DNA of 64,000 nucleotides from Bacillota bacterium. GTDB lineage: Bacteria; Bacillota; UBA994. A program made the position numbers and the translations under genes. Under the pieces are notes generated by a model that did not search any database, was not told the DNA's origin, and saw only the letters and a program-made list of their open reading frames with translations. Positions 44,737 to 52,567 of the stretch are shown piece after piece (the stretch's first letter is position 1; each line of letters begins with the position of its first letter). The DNA is taken from NCBI GenBank assembly GCA_009773495.1, contig WSXW01000004.1:1-64000 (forward strand), given 5' to 3'.

Positions 44737-45241
44737 TTACTGTGCCCCCTCAAGAGTGCATGCAACTGAGCTAAGCTCTTCCAGAAGTTTGTTAAGCTGA
44801 ACCTCCGTCCACTGCTCTTTAAGAGGCCTTACAATTAACTCCTGCTGAGACTCTGTTAGTCCGTATTCGGAAACAAGCTTACGCGACAGTGCCTTTGGAC
44901 TAATCTCGCGGTAGCAGACCTCGACTCCTGCATTTAACAAGAGGTTTACCAATCTAAAGCTGTCGTTTAGCCTGCTGTCAAAAAGCAGGCCGTGATTGCT
45001 ACACGCAATTGAGACTTGAGGAGTGGGGAGCTCTATGAGAACAGTGAAGTTGCCACTAAAAGGCTTCTCGAGTGGGTCGACTGTGACACCCATGTACTCC
45101 GCCACAGTATCTGCGGCTGCATCGAATACATTTGGTTTGCCGTCGGCCGCTGTTGTCCAGTAGTTCTTGGGGTAAATGGTGCGGCCGAGGAGAGACTTGA
45201 TTAAAAAACTCCTCTGGACGTATAGCAGTTACTCTAGACAC
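44737..45241 (-). pseudogene. Hypothetical gene with a frameshift in a T6 tract
   Basis: The frame from GTG at 45241 (MSRVTAIRPEEF) and the frame ending at 44737 join into one sensible protein if one base is removed from the six-T run (A6 at 45203-45208 on the plus strand). The joined product then reads PEEFLIKSLLGRTIYPKN and continues to the stop, about 167 residues. GAGGAG precedes the GTG start. The second frame alone has only an internal GTG at 45105 and would lose the conserved-looking GRTIYPKNYWTTAADG segment. The family is not recognised; the protein is soluble, with a helical C-terminus. A sequencing error, a real mutation or programmed slippage are all possible. Confidence 0.55.
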
Positions 45242-45390
45242 GGCGATTCAACTCCTCACCCATCATTCATTGCCGGTATCTTTCGCTTAGCGGATAATCT
45301 ATTCCTATTCCTGCTTTGTGGACTACATATTTGGCCAACCTTAGGCATATAGATAGACGATAATCTTATAGACGACAAGGAGGGGCACCG

Positions 45391-46329
45391 TTGCGGCGGA
45401 AGGTACTGATATTGCTCGTGGCAATCCTCCTGCTCACCGCCAACGCCTACAGCATAAACGAGGCAGCAGGAGCAATAAAGTGTAATTGCGATGAAAGAAG
45501 TCGGGTACTAAAGCTAACCTCCCCCTATATGAGCGGCGATGATGTAGAGGACCTGCAATTGATTCTAAGGAAACTTGGCTTCTTTAATGCAGATGTTACT
45601 GGTGTTTTTGGTCCTGTTACTTTGGCTGCGGTCAAAGAATTTCAGCAGTGGGTCAATGTGGACTCAGTCGGCGAAGTAGGCCCTAAGACGCAAGCAGCCC
45701 TCACAACTGCCATCACAGAGCATAGCCTAGTCTCAGCTTTATTAGCAGCTCCTCCTGATGGTGACTTCAGGCTAGTGATTGATGTAGACAAGCGCACTCT
45801 CACCGTGCTAATTGACAATAAACCGTATAAGACATTCCCCTGTGCTGTGGGCAAGACATCTACTAAGTCACCCATTGGAGATTGGGCGATAATTCAAAAG
45901 AGTACTAACTGGGGGGGTGGGTTCGGCACACGATGGATGGGGCTAAACGTACCCTGGGGTATTTTTGGCATTCACGGCACTAACAAGCCTAGCTCTATCG
46001 GTACCACGGCGAGCGGCGGGTGCATTCGCATGTTTAACCGCGATGTCGAGCAGCTGTATCCATTGGTCAAAATGGGGACACGGGTGTCCATCGTAGGGCC
46101 TTACCCTAAAATTAAGGTCAACCAACAGCTTAGTAAAGGCCAGACCGGTCACGAGGTACAACAGGTGCAGCTTTCCCTGCGCGACGCGGGTTTTAGCCCT
46201 GGGTTCACTGACGGCCGCTTTGGTAATGACACTGAACAGGCAATTAAGCAAATGCAAGAATTCTATGGCCTGATGGCTACTGGCAAGGTTGACTTCAACA
46301 TCCTCAACCTACTAAGGATCAAGCGCTAG
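45391..46329 (+). CDS. L,D-transpeptidase with two peptidoglycan-binding domains
   Basis: This is a 312-residue secreted protein. A signal peptide or anchor (about 3-20) precedes a PG_binding_1 domain (about 47-105, SGDDVEDLQLILRKLGFF). The YkuD catalytic domain follows (about 122-232) with the motif HGTNKPSSIG then SGGCIRM, whose cysteine is the nucleophile. A second PG_binding_1 domain ends the protein (about 240-310, GQTGHEVQQVQLSLRDAGF). It makes 3-3 cross-links or attaches proteins in the cell wall; spore-cortex or envelope roles are possible. The TTG at 45391 has AAGGAGGGG upstream. The solute-binding protein gene follows after 13 bp. Confidence 0.93.
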   Translation: MRRKVLILLVAILLLTANAYSINEAAGAIKCNCDERSRVLKLTSPYMSGDDVEDLQLILRKLGFFNADVTGVFGPVTLAAVKEFQQWVNVDSVGEVGPKTQAALTTAITEHSLVSALLAAPPDGDFRLVIDVDKRTLTVLIDNKPYKTFPCAVGKTSTKSPIGDWAIIQKSTNWGGGFGTRWMGLNVPWGIFGIHGTNKPSSIGTTASGGCIRMFNRDVEQLYPLVKMGTRVSIVGPYPKIKVNQQLSKGQTGHEVQQVQLSLRDAGFSPGFTDGRFGNDTEQAIKQMQEFYGLMATGKVDFNILNLLRIKR

Positions 46330-46342
46330 GAGGTGCAGATTT

Positions 46343-47665
46343 ATGCTTAGGAGACTGCTACTGTTCCTCTTGGCTGTAGTGGTGATTGGTACTGCCCTCT
46401 ATGCTCTGCGCAGTCGAATGATCAGGGAGTATTGTATTAACCCCCAAGCAAAAATTGATCCCAAGCAAGACTACACTCTAAAAGTCTGGATTGGCAAACC
46501 TGTTTTGCCCAATACTGCTGGATCATACGTAAGTGATATTGAAGACCTTGTTGCGACGTATACGAGTAATTACACTAACATAACGGTGGAAACCTATTTC
46601 ATACCCCAATTACAGCTGGAAGCTAAGCTGGCTGAGGCAATAAAAGGTGGTGACCCACCTGACATCTATTTTAACCCGATAAGCTCTCAGGTATTTTTCG
46701 GGGAGCTACAGGTTCCATTTGGCCTCTATGTCTCTAAGGAACAGGCAGCAAGCTGGTTACCTCCCGCTATGGCTCAAGCCTCTGCCAACGGTAAAATCTA
46801 TGGATACCCTACAGCCTTTTATTCACGGGTGTTTATGGCTAACCCGGCAAGGTTGACAATAGAGAGAGTAACTTCGGAACAGCTAGCGACAATGGGATGG
46901 ACTTGGGAGCAATTCTATACGGCTGTTGAAAAATCCAATCAGCCTGGCAAGCCGGGGTTGGTGCTCACAAACTACGGTGACCCGGTGCTCCGCGCGATTG
47001 TCGCATCCACAGGCAAGCCTGCTCCTTTTGATGACAGCGGTAGACTACTATGGAGCGAAAGTGATATTGCGAATATAGCTGAGATTTGGCACAGACTTTC
47101 TTCCATTCAGGGCCTGCCTGCCCTTAATGTAGTAAACGAGGATTGCCTCACACAGTTCATACAAGGTAAGGCGGCATTAATTGGTCCTCTTAACCCACAA
47201 CTAACCGTTTGGCTGTGGAATGAAGCCCATAGAAAGGGTTTGGACCCGGTGCTGCTTCCAGTGCCCTCCGCCACAGAGGATCAATTTACTGATTTATCCG
47301 CTACTAGTGTGTTGGTGTTCCGCCAAGTGTCTTACCAAGGTCATAGTCACACTAAGGCTGCCGCAGAGCTCGCTCGACACTTGGGAGAAGGCTTAGGGCC
47401 GATTCTCAGCAAGCATTTAGCTGCAATCCCCTATGGGGAGAGCTATCTACCCTTTGGTGCACCGACGGGCCAAGCGTATAGCGATATTTTACGAGCGGCC
47501 GTAGCGCCGTACTCCTACGGCCCAGCGCCTGGTGTAGCAAATAATCACTGGGCTGAAGTAATCAACCCTCTTTGGCTAGGCTATGTAACAGGCAAAAAAA
47601 CAGCTGGTGAGTTTACTTCTCAGCTGTATACGTCTCTCCATAATCTTGCGTATGCACAACCCTAA
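46343..47665 (+). CDS. Extracellular solute-binding protein, family 1 type
   Basis: The 440-residue protein has an N-terminal membrane anchor or uncleaved signal (about 3-22) without a lipobox cysteine. The body fits SBP_bac_1: KLAEAIKGGDPPDIYFNP, later YGYPTAF and GKAALIGPLNP. Such proteins bind sugars or related solutes for ABC importers, but no permease gene is next to it. AGGAGG precedes the ATG, and the gene follows the L,D-transpeptidase within 13 bp. It may sense or bind cell-wall fragments; that is speculation from the neighbour. Confidence 0.8.
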   Translation: MLRRLLLFLLAVVVIGTALYALRSRMIREYCINPQAKIDPKQDYTLKVWIGKPVLPNTAGSYVSDIEDLVATYTSNYTNITVETYFIPQLQLEAKLAEAIKGGDPPDIYFNPISSQVFFGELQVPFGLYVSKEQAASWLPPAMAQASANGKIYGYPTAFYSRVFMANPARLTIERVTSEQLATMGWTWEQFYTAVEKSNQPGKPGLVLTNYGDPVLRAIVASTGKPAPFDDSGRLLWSESDIANIAEIWHRLSSIQGLPALNVVNEDCLTQFIQGKAALIGPLNPQLTVWLWNEAHRKGLDPVLLPVPSATEDQFTDLSATSVLVFRQVSYQGHSHTKAAAELARHLGEGLGPILSKHLAAIPYGESYLPFGAPTGQAYSDILRAAVAPYSYGPAPGVANNHWAEVINPLWLGYVTGKKTAGEFTSQLYTSLHNLAYAQP

Positions 47666-47672
47666 ATGTTTC

Positions 47673-47707
47673 GCTGGTAGCGACTCTGCGCAAGAGTCGC
47701 TACCAGC
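47673..47707 (+). terminator. Terminator after the solute-binding protein
   Basis: The arms GCTGGTAGCGACTCT and AGAGTCGCTACCAGC form a perfect 15-bp stem, followed by TATTTCTTATT. Confidence 0.85.
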
Positions 47708-47770
47708 TATTTCTTATTGCCCTCCTGCAAGGTACAATAGGAGAGAACGGTGAAATTAGGAGGTAATAGC

Positions 47771-48625
47771 ATGATTAGATCTTTTAAAAAAGATGATTCT
47801 GACATACTGGTTGCCTTAATTCAGCAAGACAAGCCCATGCAGACAGATGAGATAATCAAGCGTCTCAGTAAGAATAAAGCTTGGGTGTACGATGATGGAG
47901 TGATCAAAGGGTGCGCCGCTGCGACTGCCTTGCGGGAAGGTCCCTACGGTAAGCGTGTTGATGTATGGGCGTACACTGCACCAGAGTTTCGAAGGCAAGG
48001 AGTGGGACAGGCGCTGTGGTCAGAAGTAGCGGCATACATAGAGCAGTGTTCTCCTGACATTACTGTGGCTGGCTATCGTTCAGATAAGGGTAATGCTGGC
48101 ACGTTTTTCTCTAAGCGTGGTTTTTCATATTGGTTTTCGACTCACTCGATGTCCTATGACGGCGGTTACTTCCCCGAGAGTGACCTAACACCTATCCCCT
48201 ACGCCGAAGCCTATTTTGACGAGGTTATCACCCTAATAAACGAGGGGTTCTACGGCCTGCGCGAGGCCAACGGCATGATACCGATTGAATGTTTCCCACC
48301 AGGATATGATCGGGCTAAGGTTTTGGAGGAATTTGCGGAGGATAGGGACAACATCTTCCTCTTTGTCCAAGGCAAGGTCTTGGTCGGGTATACACGTCTG
48401 GGGAATGACTATATAGACGACATCGTTGTCAGCAGAAAGCACCAAAGGCAGGGATTTGGTCAAAAAATTGCGCAGTTTTCTGTGAATACCCTAAGGGAAC
48501 GTGGCGTTAATAGGGTTTTTCTCGGTGTTGTAGATACCAATACGGGTGCTCGTGACCTTTATGAACGCTTGGGCTTTGAGCTGGTAGAAACCCATACCTT
48601 TGCGCGAAAAGTTGGAGCAAAGTAG
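47771..48625 (+). CDS. Double-domain GNAT acetyltransferase
   Basis: The 284-residue protein has two GNAT domains in tandem. The first has the acetyl-CoA loop RRQGVGQALW (about 76-85), the second RQGFGQKIAQF (about 223-233), followed by GVVDTNTGARDLYERLGFE. Both loops keep the Q/RxxGxG pattern, so both may bind acetyl-CoA. The substrate is unknown. The ATG at 47771 has AGGAGG with 8-nt spacing; an in-frame start at 47750 lies before that site and is rejected. It is convergent with the AEC transporter gene. Confidence 0.88.
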   Translation: MIRSFKKDDSDILVALIQQDKPMQTDEIIKRLSKNKAWVYDDGVIKGCAAATALREGPYGKRVDVWAYTAPEFRRQGVGQALWSEVAAYIEQCSPDITVAGYRSDKGNAGTFFSKRGFSYWFSTHSMSYDGGYFPESDLTPIPYAEAYFDEVITLINEGFYGLREANGMIPIECFPPGYDRAKVLEEFAEDRDNIFLFVQGKVLVGYTRLGNDYIDDIVVSRKHQRQGFGQKIAQFSVNTLRERGVNRVFLGVVDTNTGARDLYERLGFELVETHTFARKVGAK

Positions 48626-48633
48626 CTGATTAT

Positions 48634-49560
48634 TTAGAGGATGAAATAGACTACGAACGGAATAGTTATGATTGAGAGCAGAGTGGATATAAACACGACT
48701 TGCGAGGCCAAACGAGGATTGGCACTATATTCTTCGGCGAGAATAGCTGTGTTCGCTGCGGCTGGCATAGCTGCGATGATAGTCGGCACCCCTATTAATA
48801 GCACATTATCGGTGAATAGGCGAAGCGATAACCAGACCAAAAGAGGGATAAAAATCAGTCTAGCTGTACTAATGGCATATATACGCCAATTTGAGAATAT
48901 CTCTCGCGCGTTAATACTCGAAAGTAAAGCCCCTACAATAATCATGGAAAGTGGAGTAGTAAGGGAGCCAATCATTTTTACAGACTGTGCGATAGGCCCT
49001 GGCAGCCTGAGGCCCAAGAGAAAAAGTGAAAATCCAATGAGCACGGACACGACAGCGGGACTCACGAACATGCGCCAGTTAATTGAATGCTTATCATCGC
49101 CTCGTCCTAAAGTCATGACGACGATACCGAGGGTGAACACGAGGAGATTGAAGGGAAGATTATAAATCGCTGCGTAGAACAAGCCTTCCTGCCCAAAGAT
49201 GGCTAGTACTACGGGGTAACCCATGAAACCTACATTGGAGAAGAGGAGCGAAAATCTAAATACGCCAAGTTCGCCCTGCTCACTGCGCAAAATCCCAGGA
49301 AAAAATGCCGCCACGCCCCCTGATGCGCCGTACACTACAAAAGAGATAAGCAATATGAGTCCACTCTCGCGCAATAGTTGGGGTGAATAGGTTTGTTGAA
49401 GTGAGTCAATGATTAAGGCTGGGAGGGCTAGCTTGAGCAGCAAACTCGATAGGCCCTTGGTCATACGGTCATCAAAAACCTCGAGTTTGCGTACTATATA
49501 ACCCGCTACTAGGATAATGAACAGAACGAAAATCTGCTCAAAGACTGTGTAAAAGCTCAT
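48634..49560 (-). CDS. AEC-family (auxin efflux carrier-like) transporter
   Basis: This is a 308-residue membrane protein with about ten helices in two five-helix halves, typical of AEC/BASS-fold permeases (DRMTKGLSSLLLKLALPALI near the start; AAMPAAANTAILAEEYSANPRLASQVVFIST near the end). The family exports or facilitates organic acids and related anions. A second, diverged AEC gene lies at 56242. The ATG has GAGG upstream. It ends 8 bp from the convergent GNAT gene. Confidence 0.9.
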   Translation of the reverse strand: MSFYTVFEQIFVLFIILVAGYIVRKLEVFDDRMTKGLSSLLLKLALPALIIDSLQQTYSPQLLRESGLILLISFVVYGASGGVAAFFPGILRSEQGELGVFRFSLLFSNVGFMGYPVVLAIFGQEGLFYAAIYNLPFNLLVFTLGIVVMTLGRGDDKHSINWRMFVSPAVVSVLIGFSLFLLGLRLPGPIAQSVKMIGSLTTPLSMIIVGALLSSINAREIFSNWRIYAISTARLIFIPLLVWLSLRLFTDNVLLIGVPTIIAAMPAAANTAILAEEYSANPRLASQVVFISTLLSIITIPFVVYFIL

Positions 49561-49688
49561 GCTGCAACCTCATTTCTTCGTGCTCTATCCCCTATTATAC
49601 ACCTGTCACAAAGCACTCGTCCTCTAACCGCTTTAGCGCCTCACACCTTTAAGATGACCTGGCTCACGACAGTGTGGCCAGACCTTGC

Positions 49689-50087
49689 TTATTGCTCTTC
49701 GATTTTACTATCAATTTCTAGTAGCTCTTGTTCATCAACTTCATCGCCAAACCACTCCTCTAATTTGCACCGGGCCTTTTGTTTGGTCTGGGGACTGACA
49801 TGAACGGCCACAGCAGCCAGGGCCCAGAGTAGCACGCCGATGTCGTCCGCATAGCCCAGCACTGGAACTATGTCGGCAATAGCGTCAAGAGGGAAAATGA
49901 AGTAGCCAAGGGCCCCCATAATAATCCCCTTGGTCTTTTTAGGGACAGCAGGGTCCTGCAAAGCATAGAACAGTAATAATGCGGCATACATTACCTTAAG
50001 TCCAGCGACCCTAGCTACTATTTTGCATTTATTCCAAAACGAAGTCTCCGAAAATTCCTTGGAAAACTTACCATACTCGTGTGCCAT
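49689..50087 (-). CDS. YkvA-like DUF1232 protein
   Basis: The protein has about 132 residues. The middle carries the DUF1232 pattern PKKTKGIIMGALGYFIFPLDAIADIVPVLGYADD followed by a hydrophobic helix, as in YkvA proteins. The C-terminus is acidic. The function of the family is unknown; membrane association is likely. The ATG at 50087 has GGGGGTG upstream; a GTG at 50096 is the alternative start. The gene is monocistronic between the AEC transporter and the diguanylate cyclase. Confidence 0.85.
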   Translation of the reverse strand: MAHEYGKFSKEFSETSFWNKCKIVARVAGLKVMYAALLLFYALQDPAVPKKTKGIIMGALGYFIFPLDAIADIVPVLGYADDIGVLLWALAAVAVHVSPQTKQKARCKLEEWFGDEVDEQELLEIDSKIEEQ

Positions 50088-50193
50088 CGTACTCACCCCC
50101 TATGGTTCTATTATAGCGCATAGGATACGGCACATAGCGCATGGCCGAACTCCTAGCTCTCGACTGGGTCATGTTTCATGTTTACCCCTATTT

Positions 50194-51063
50194 TTATCCG
50201 TGCTGATATGCAGCCACTGCATTGCGGGTCTCTTTAGCCTGGTATAGCGCTTTGTCGGCTCGCGCAATCAAGACTTCGCCGGAAAGAGCGTGATCGGGCA
50301 TGAGGGCTACCCCTATACTTATGGTCACATCCGCAGCTTTTTCTACTTCACGACGCAACACTTCGGCTATACGCAGGGATTGCGTCAAGTCGTAATTGCG
50401 CAGTACAACTGCAAACTCTTCTCCACCGTAGCGAAACACTGACCTATCGCCAACAATGCGGGTTAAGATGGCGGTAATACGGCGCAACGCTTCATCACCA
50501 GCCAGGTGTCCGTTGGTATCATTGAACCCTTTAAAGCTGTCAATGTCGATGAATAAGAACGAAACGTGGTTGACTTCCCCACTGTCAAGTCCGAAATCTA
50601 GGGCTTCTAAGGCCTTATCTAGGGATCTTCTGTTATATGCGCCTGTTAAGCCGTCGCGGTCTGCCATTGTCCGCAATTTATTATGGACTTCCTCTAGTTC
50701 GCTCACTGTTTCGTTATAGGCCGCTATTAGCGCTTGGATGTCATCACCGGATCGAATCGCAGGCAGTCGCTGATATTGCCCCTGTCTCAATGAAACAAAA
50801 GCTGACGACAACATTTCTAACGGTTTAGTAGCCTGACGGACAGCTACTGTGCTCAGAACCAGCACGACTAGTAACATCACTGCCACGGCAGTTGACCCTC
50901 CAAAAAACACGAGCTGGCGCATATAGACGATCTCTTTGACATCAAGATGCAGCACCCCTGCGGACCACCTAATTGCATAATCACTAACAGCGAGTTGTAA
51001 TAGACTTGTGCAGAAGACGGCAAATGCAATAAATGCAGTTATTTTTCTAGAGAATTGCTTCAC
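50194..51063 (-). CDS. Membrane-bound diguanylate cyclase
   Basis: The 289-residue protein has two membrane helices (about 10-28 and 50-72), a HAMP-like linker (about 73-128) and a GGDEF domain with the active-site motif GGEEF (context FRYGGEEFAVVL) and the metal-binding FLFIDIDSFKGFND. It makes cyclic di-GMP, and the intact signature suggests activity. The inhibitory RxxD site before GGEEF is not clear. The short loop between the helices (about 20 residues) suggests sensing in or near the membrane. The start is GTG at 51063. Confidence 0.92.
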   Translation of the reverse strand: MKQFSRKITAFIAFAVFCTSLLQLAVSDYAIRWSAGVLHLDVKEIVYMRQLVFFGGSTAVAVMLLVVLVLSTVAVRQATKPLEMLSSAFVSLRQGQYQRLPAIRSGDDIQALIAAYNETVSELEEVHNKLRTMADRDGLTGAYNRRSLDKALEALDFGLDSGEVNHVSFLFIDIDSFKGFNDTNGHLAGDEALRRITAILTRIVGDRSVFRYGGEEFAVVLRNYDLTQSLRIAEVLRREVEKAADVTISIGVALMPDHALSGEVLIARADKALYQAKETRNAVAAYQHG

Positions 51064-51278
51064 TGATCATCACCCTTTGCAATCTACTACTATCTATGAT
51101 GGAGCATTCTTACTTTATCTGCAACCACTTTGACCAATTGAGTAGATGCCTTTGGGAATATTGTCAAAATAGAGAGTCAAAAGATCAGCTGTCCCACTGT
51201 GATTTCCTTTCTGCTGACGCAAAAAGGAGACATGAGCCACAGACTGGCATGAACATACCGAAGATTGTCTTAGCCCGC

Positions 51279-51307
51279 TTGACAAGCTAAGGCTTTAGTT
51301 GTACATT
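51279..51307 (+). promoter_or_regulatory. Promoter of the T-box leader
   Basis: TTGACA (51279-51284) and TACATT (51302-51307) are spaced by 17 bases, a near-consensus sigma-A promoter. The T-box stem I begins about 20 bases later. Confidence 0.7.
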
Positions 51308-51317
51308 GTAATACAAG

Positions 51318-51640
51318 TAAGAAGCGTTGACGGGGAGCGAGTACTTACCATAGCGGATCTCAGAGAGCCGGGAATAGGTGTAAGCCTGGTATTTAAGCGG
51401 GTAAGGAACAGGCCCTAGAGCTGCGGGCTGAATAAATAGTAGGCCTAGCCGGAACCCCCTACCGTTACCAGGGGCGGCTGCCCTAAAAGGGTGCTATGGC
51501 GTGCCCCTACAATGAGGAGACTTAAAGCATCCAATGCGACTTTTTGGGAAAGCCTAGAACGAGTAAGGCCAATAAGGCCTTAGGGTGGTACCGTGAGTTA
51601 AGCTCACCCCTTTAATTTGAGGGGTGAGCTTTATTTTTTC
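51318..51640 (+). ncRNA. T-box leader, probable glutamate specifier
   Basis: A full T-box leader on the plus strand. Stem I shows the AGTA motif (51340-51343), AGAGAG before the apical stem and GGTG (51377-51380). After the rising stem (CTTACC pairs with GGTAAG) the specifier bulge reads GAA (51406-51408), a glutamate codon; AAC one base later is the alternative reading. The T-box sequence AGGGTGGTACCGTG is at 51582-51595, its TGGT bulge fitting a tRNA with A73. A terminator follows. The next plus-strand gene, gltX, is 930 bp away across an opposing gene. Confidence 0.88.
51601..51639 (+). terminator. T-box regulated terminator
   Basis: The arms AGCTCACCCC (51601-51610) and GGGGTGAGCT (51621-51630) are followed by TTATTTTTT. 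The 5' arm overlaps the bases needed by the antiterminator, as expected for a tRNA-controlled switch. Confidence 0.88.
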
Positions 51641-51713
51641 CCATGCTAGGCCTTCGAATGGGAAAGACCGACCATCGTGGCAGGTCTTCACGTAGCGACT
51701 ACTAAGTCGGAGT

Positions 51714-52370
51714 CTATTTAAACCTTACAGTCCTCAGTACGTTTGCTAACTCAGTCTGTTCTTCTTCATTTGAGTAAGAAACGACAAAGCTCAAAACATA
51801 CCGGTCTTCATCAACTAAGGCTGCATAGTATTTCTGATATACCTTAATGCCTGTGTCAAGCATAGCCTCAAGCACAGAGAAGGTTCTGCCGTCGATTTGT
51901 TCGGTGTAGATATCATCCGCAAAAGTGTACTCTATAGGCGCACCAGAAAGCTCCGTCTTCATAGCTTCTAGGTAGTCTTGGCTGGTTTTTATTCCTATAA
52001 GAACATGTAGTTTAGAGATTTGCTCTGCCATGCAAATAATGTTGGGGTTAGGCCCTGAAGTATAGTTGAGGGGGAATTTGAAGGCAAAAAGCAAAGGCAA
52101 AGTCTTTTGTTGAGCCAAATCTAGTTGTTTTTGCTTTGCTGAGTCTCCACCTGACATCATTTCAGAGCCGACTCCCATTACTAGTTTCTTGGTTTCGTCG
52201 TCAAGGATTGTCCAGCCTGCTGGTAAATCAAGTGTGACTCCGAAATAATCATTGGTGTATGTGTTGCCAGATATTTCTCCCATGGTTACTTTAACGGTCT
52301 TCTGACAACCTGCACTTAGTGCTGTGATGAAAATCAGTAATATGATTAACCCTTTAGTAACATTCTTCAC
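51714..52370 (-). CDS. Hypothetical lipoprotein
   Basis: The 218-residue protein has a lipoprotein signal peptide with the lipobox LSAGC (Cys22). The mature part (NDYFGVTLDLPAGWTIL, later YYAALVDEDRYVLSFVVSYS) resembles the PsbP/Mog1-like fold of many small Firmicute lipoproteins, by pattern only. It is surface-anchored with unknown function. The start is GTG at 52370 with AAGGAG upstream. It sits in opposite orientation between the T-box leader and gltX, so any read-through from the T-box would be antisense to it. Confidence 0.75.
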   Translation of the reverse strand: MKNVTKGLIILLIFITALSAGCQKTVKVTMGEISGNTYTNDYFGVTLDLPAGWTILDDETKKLVMGVGSEMMSGGDSAKQKQLDLAQQKTLPLLFAFKFPLNYTSGPNPNIICMAEQISKLHVLIGIKTSQDYLEAMKTELSGAPIEYTFADDIYTEQIDGRTFSVLEAMLDTGIKVYQKYYAALVDEDRYVLSFVVSYSNEEEQTELANVLRTVRFK

Positions 52371-52404
52371 CCGATTTTCTCTCCTTCATATTTCACAAAC
52401 TATT

Positions 52405-52434
52405 TTGCGATACTCCACGCAACCATTATATTAT
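52405..52434 (+). promoter_or_regulatory. Possible local gltX promoter
   Basis: TTGCGA (52405-52410) and TATTAT (52429-52434) are spaced by 18 bases, about 135 bases before gltX. If used, it would free gltX from the distant T-box. It is a weak match. Confidence 0.35.
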
Positions 52435-52567
52435 AAATTGGGTAAATAGTATATATGTAGCCTCTCGGAAACCATGTCTCTTGATGTAGAATTGTGGGAA
52501 CTACGAGAATTCCGAAGCATTACGCTTCGTTCTCGAGATGGCACCCGTACTTATAAGGAGGGTTAAC

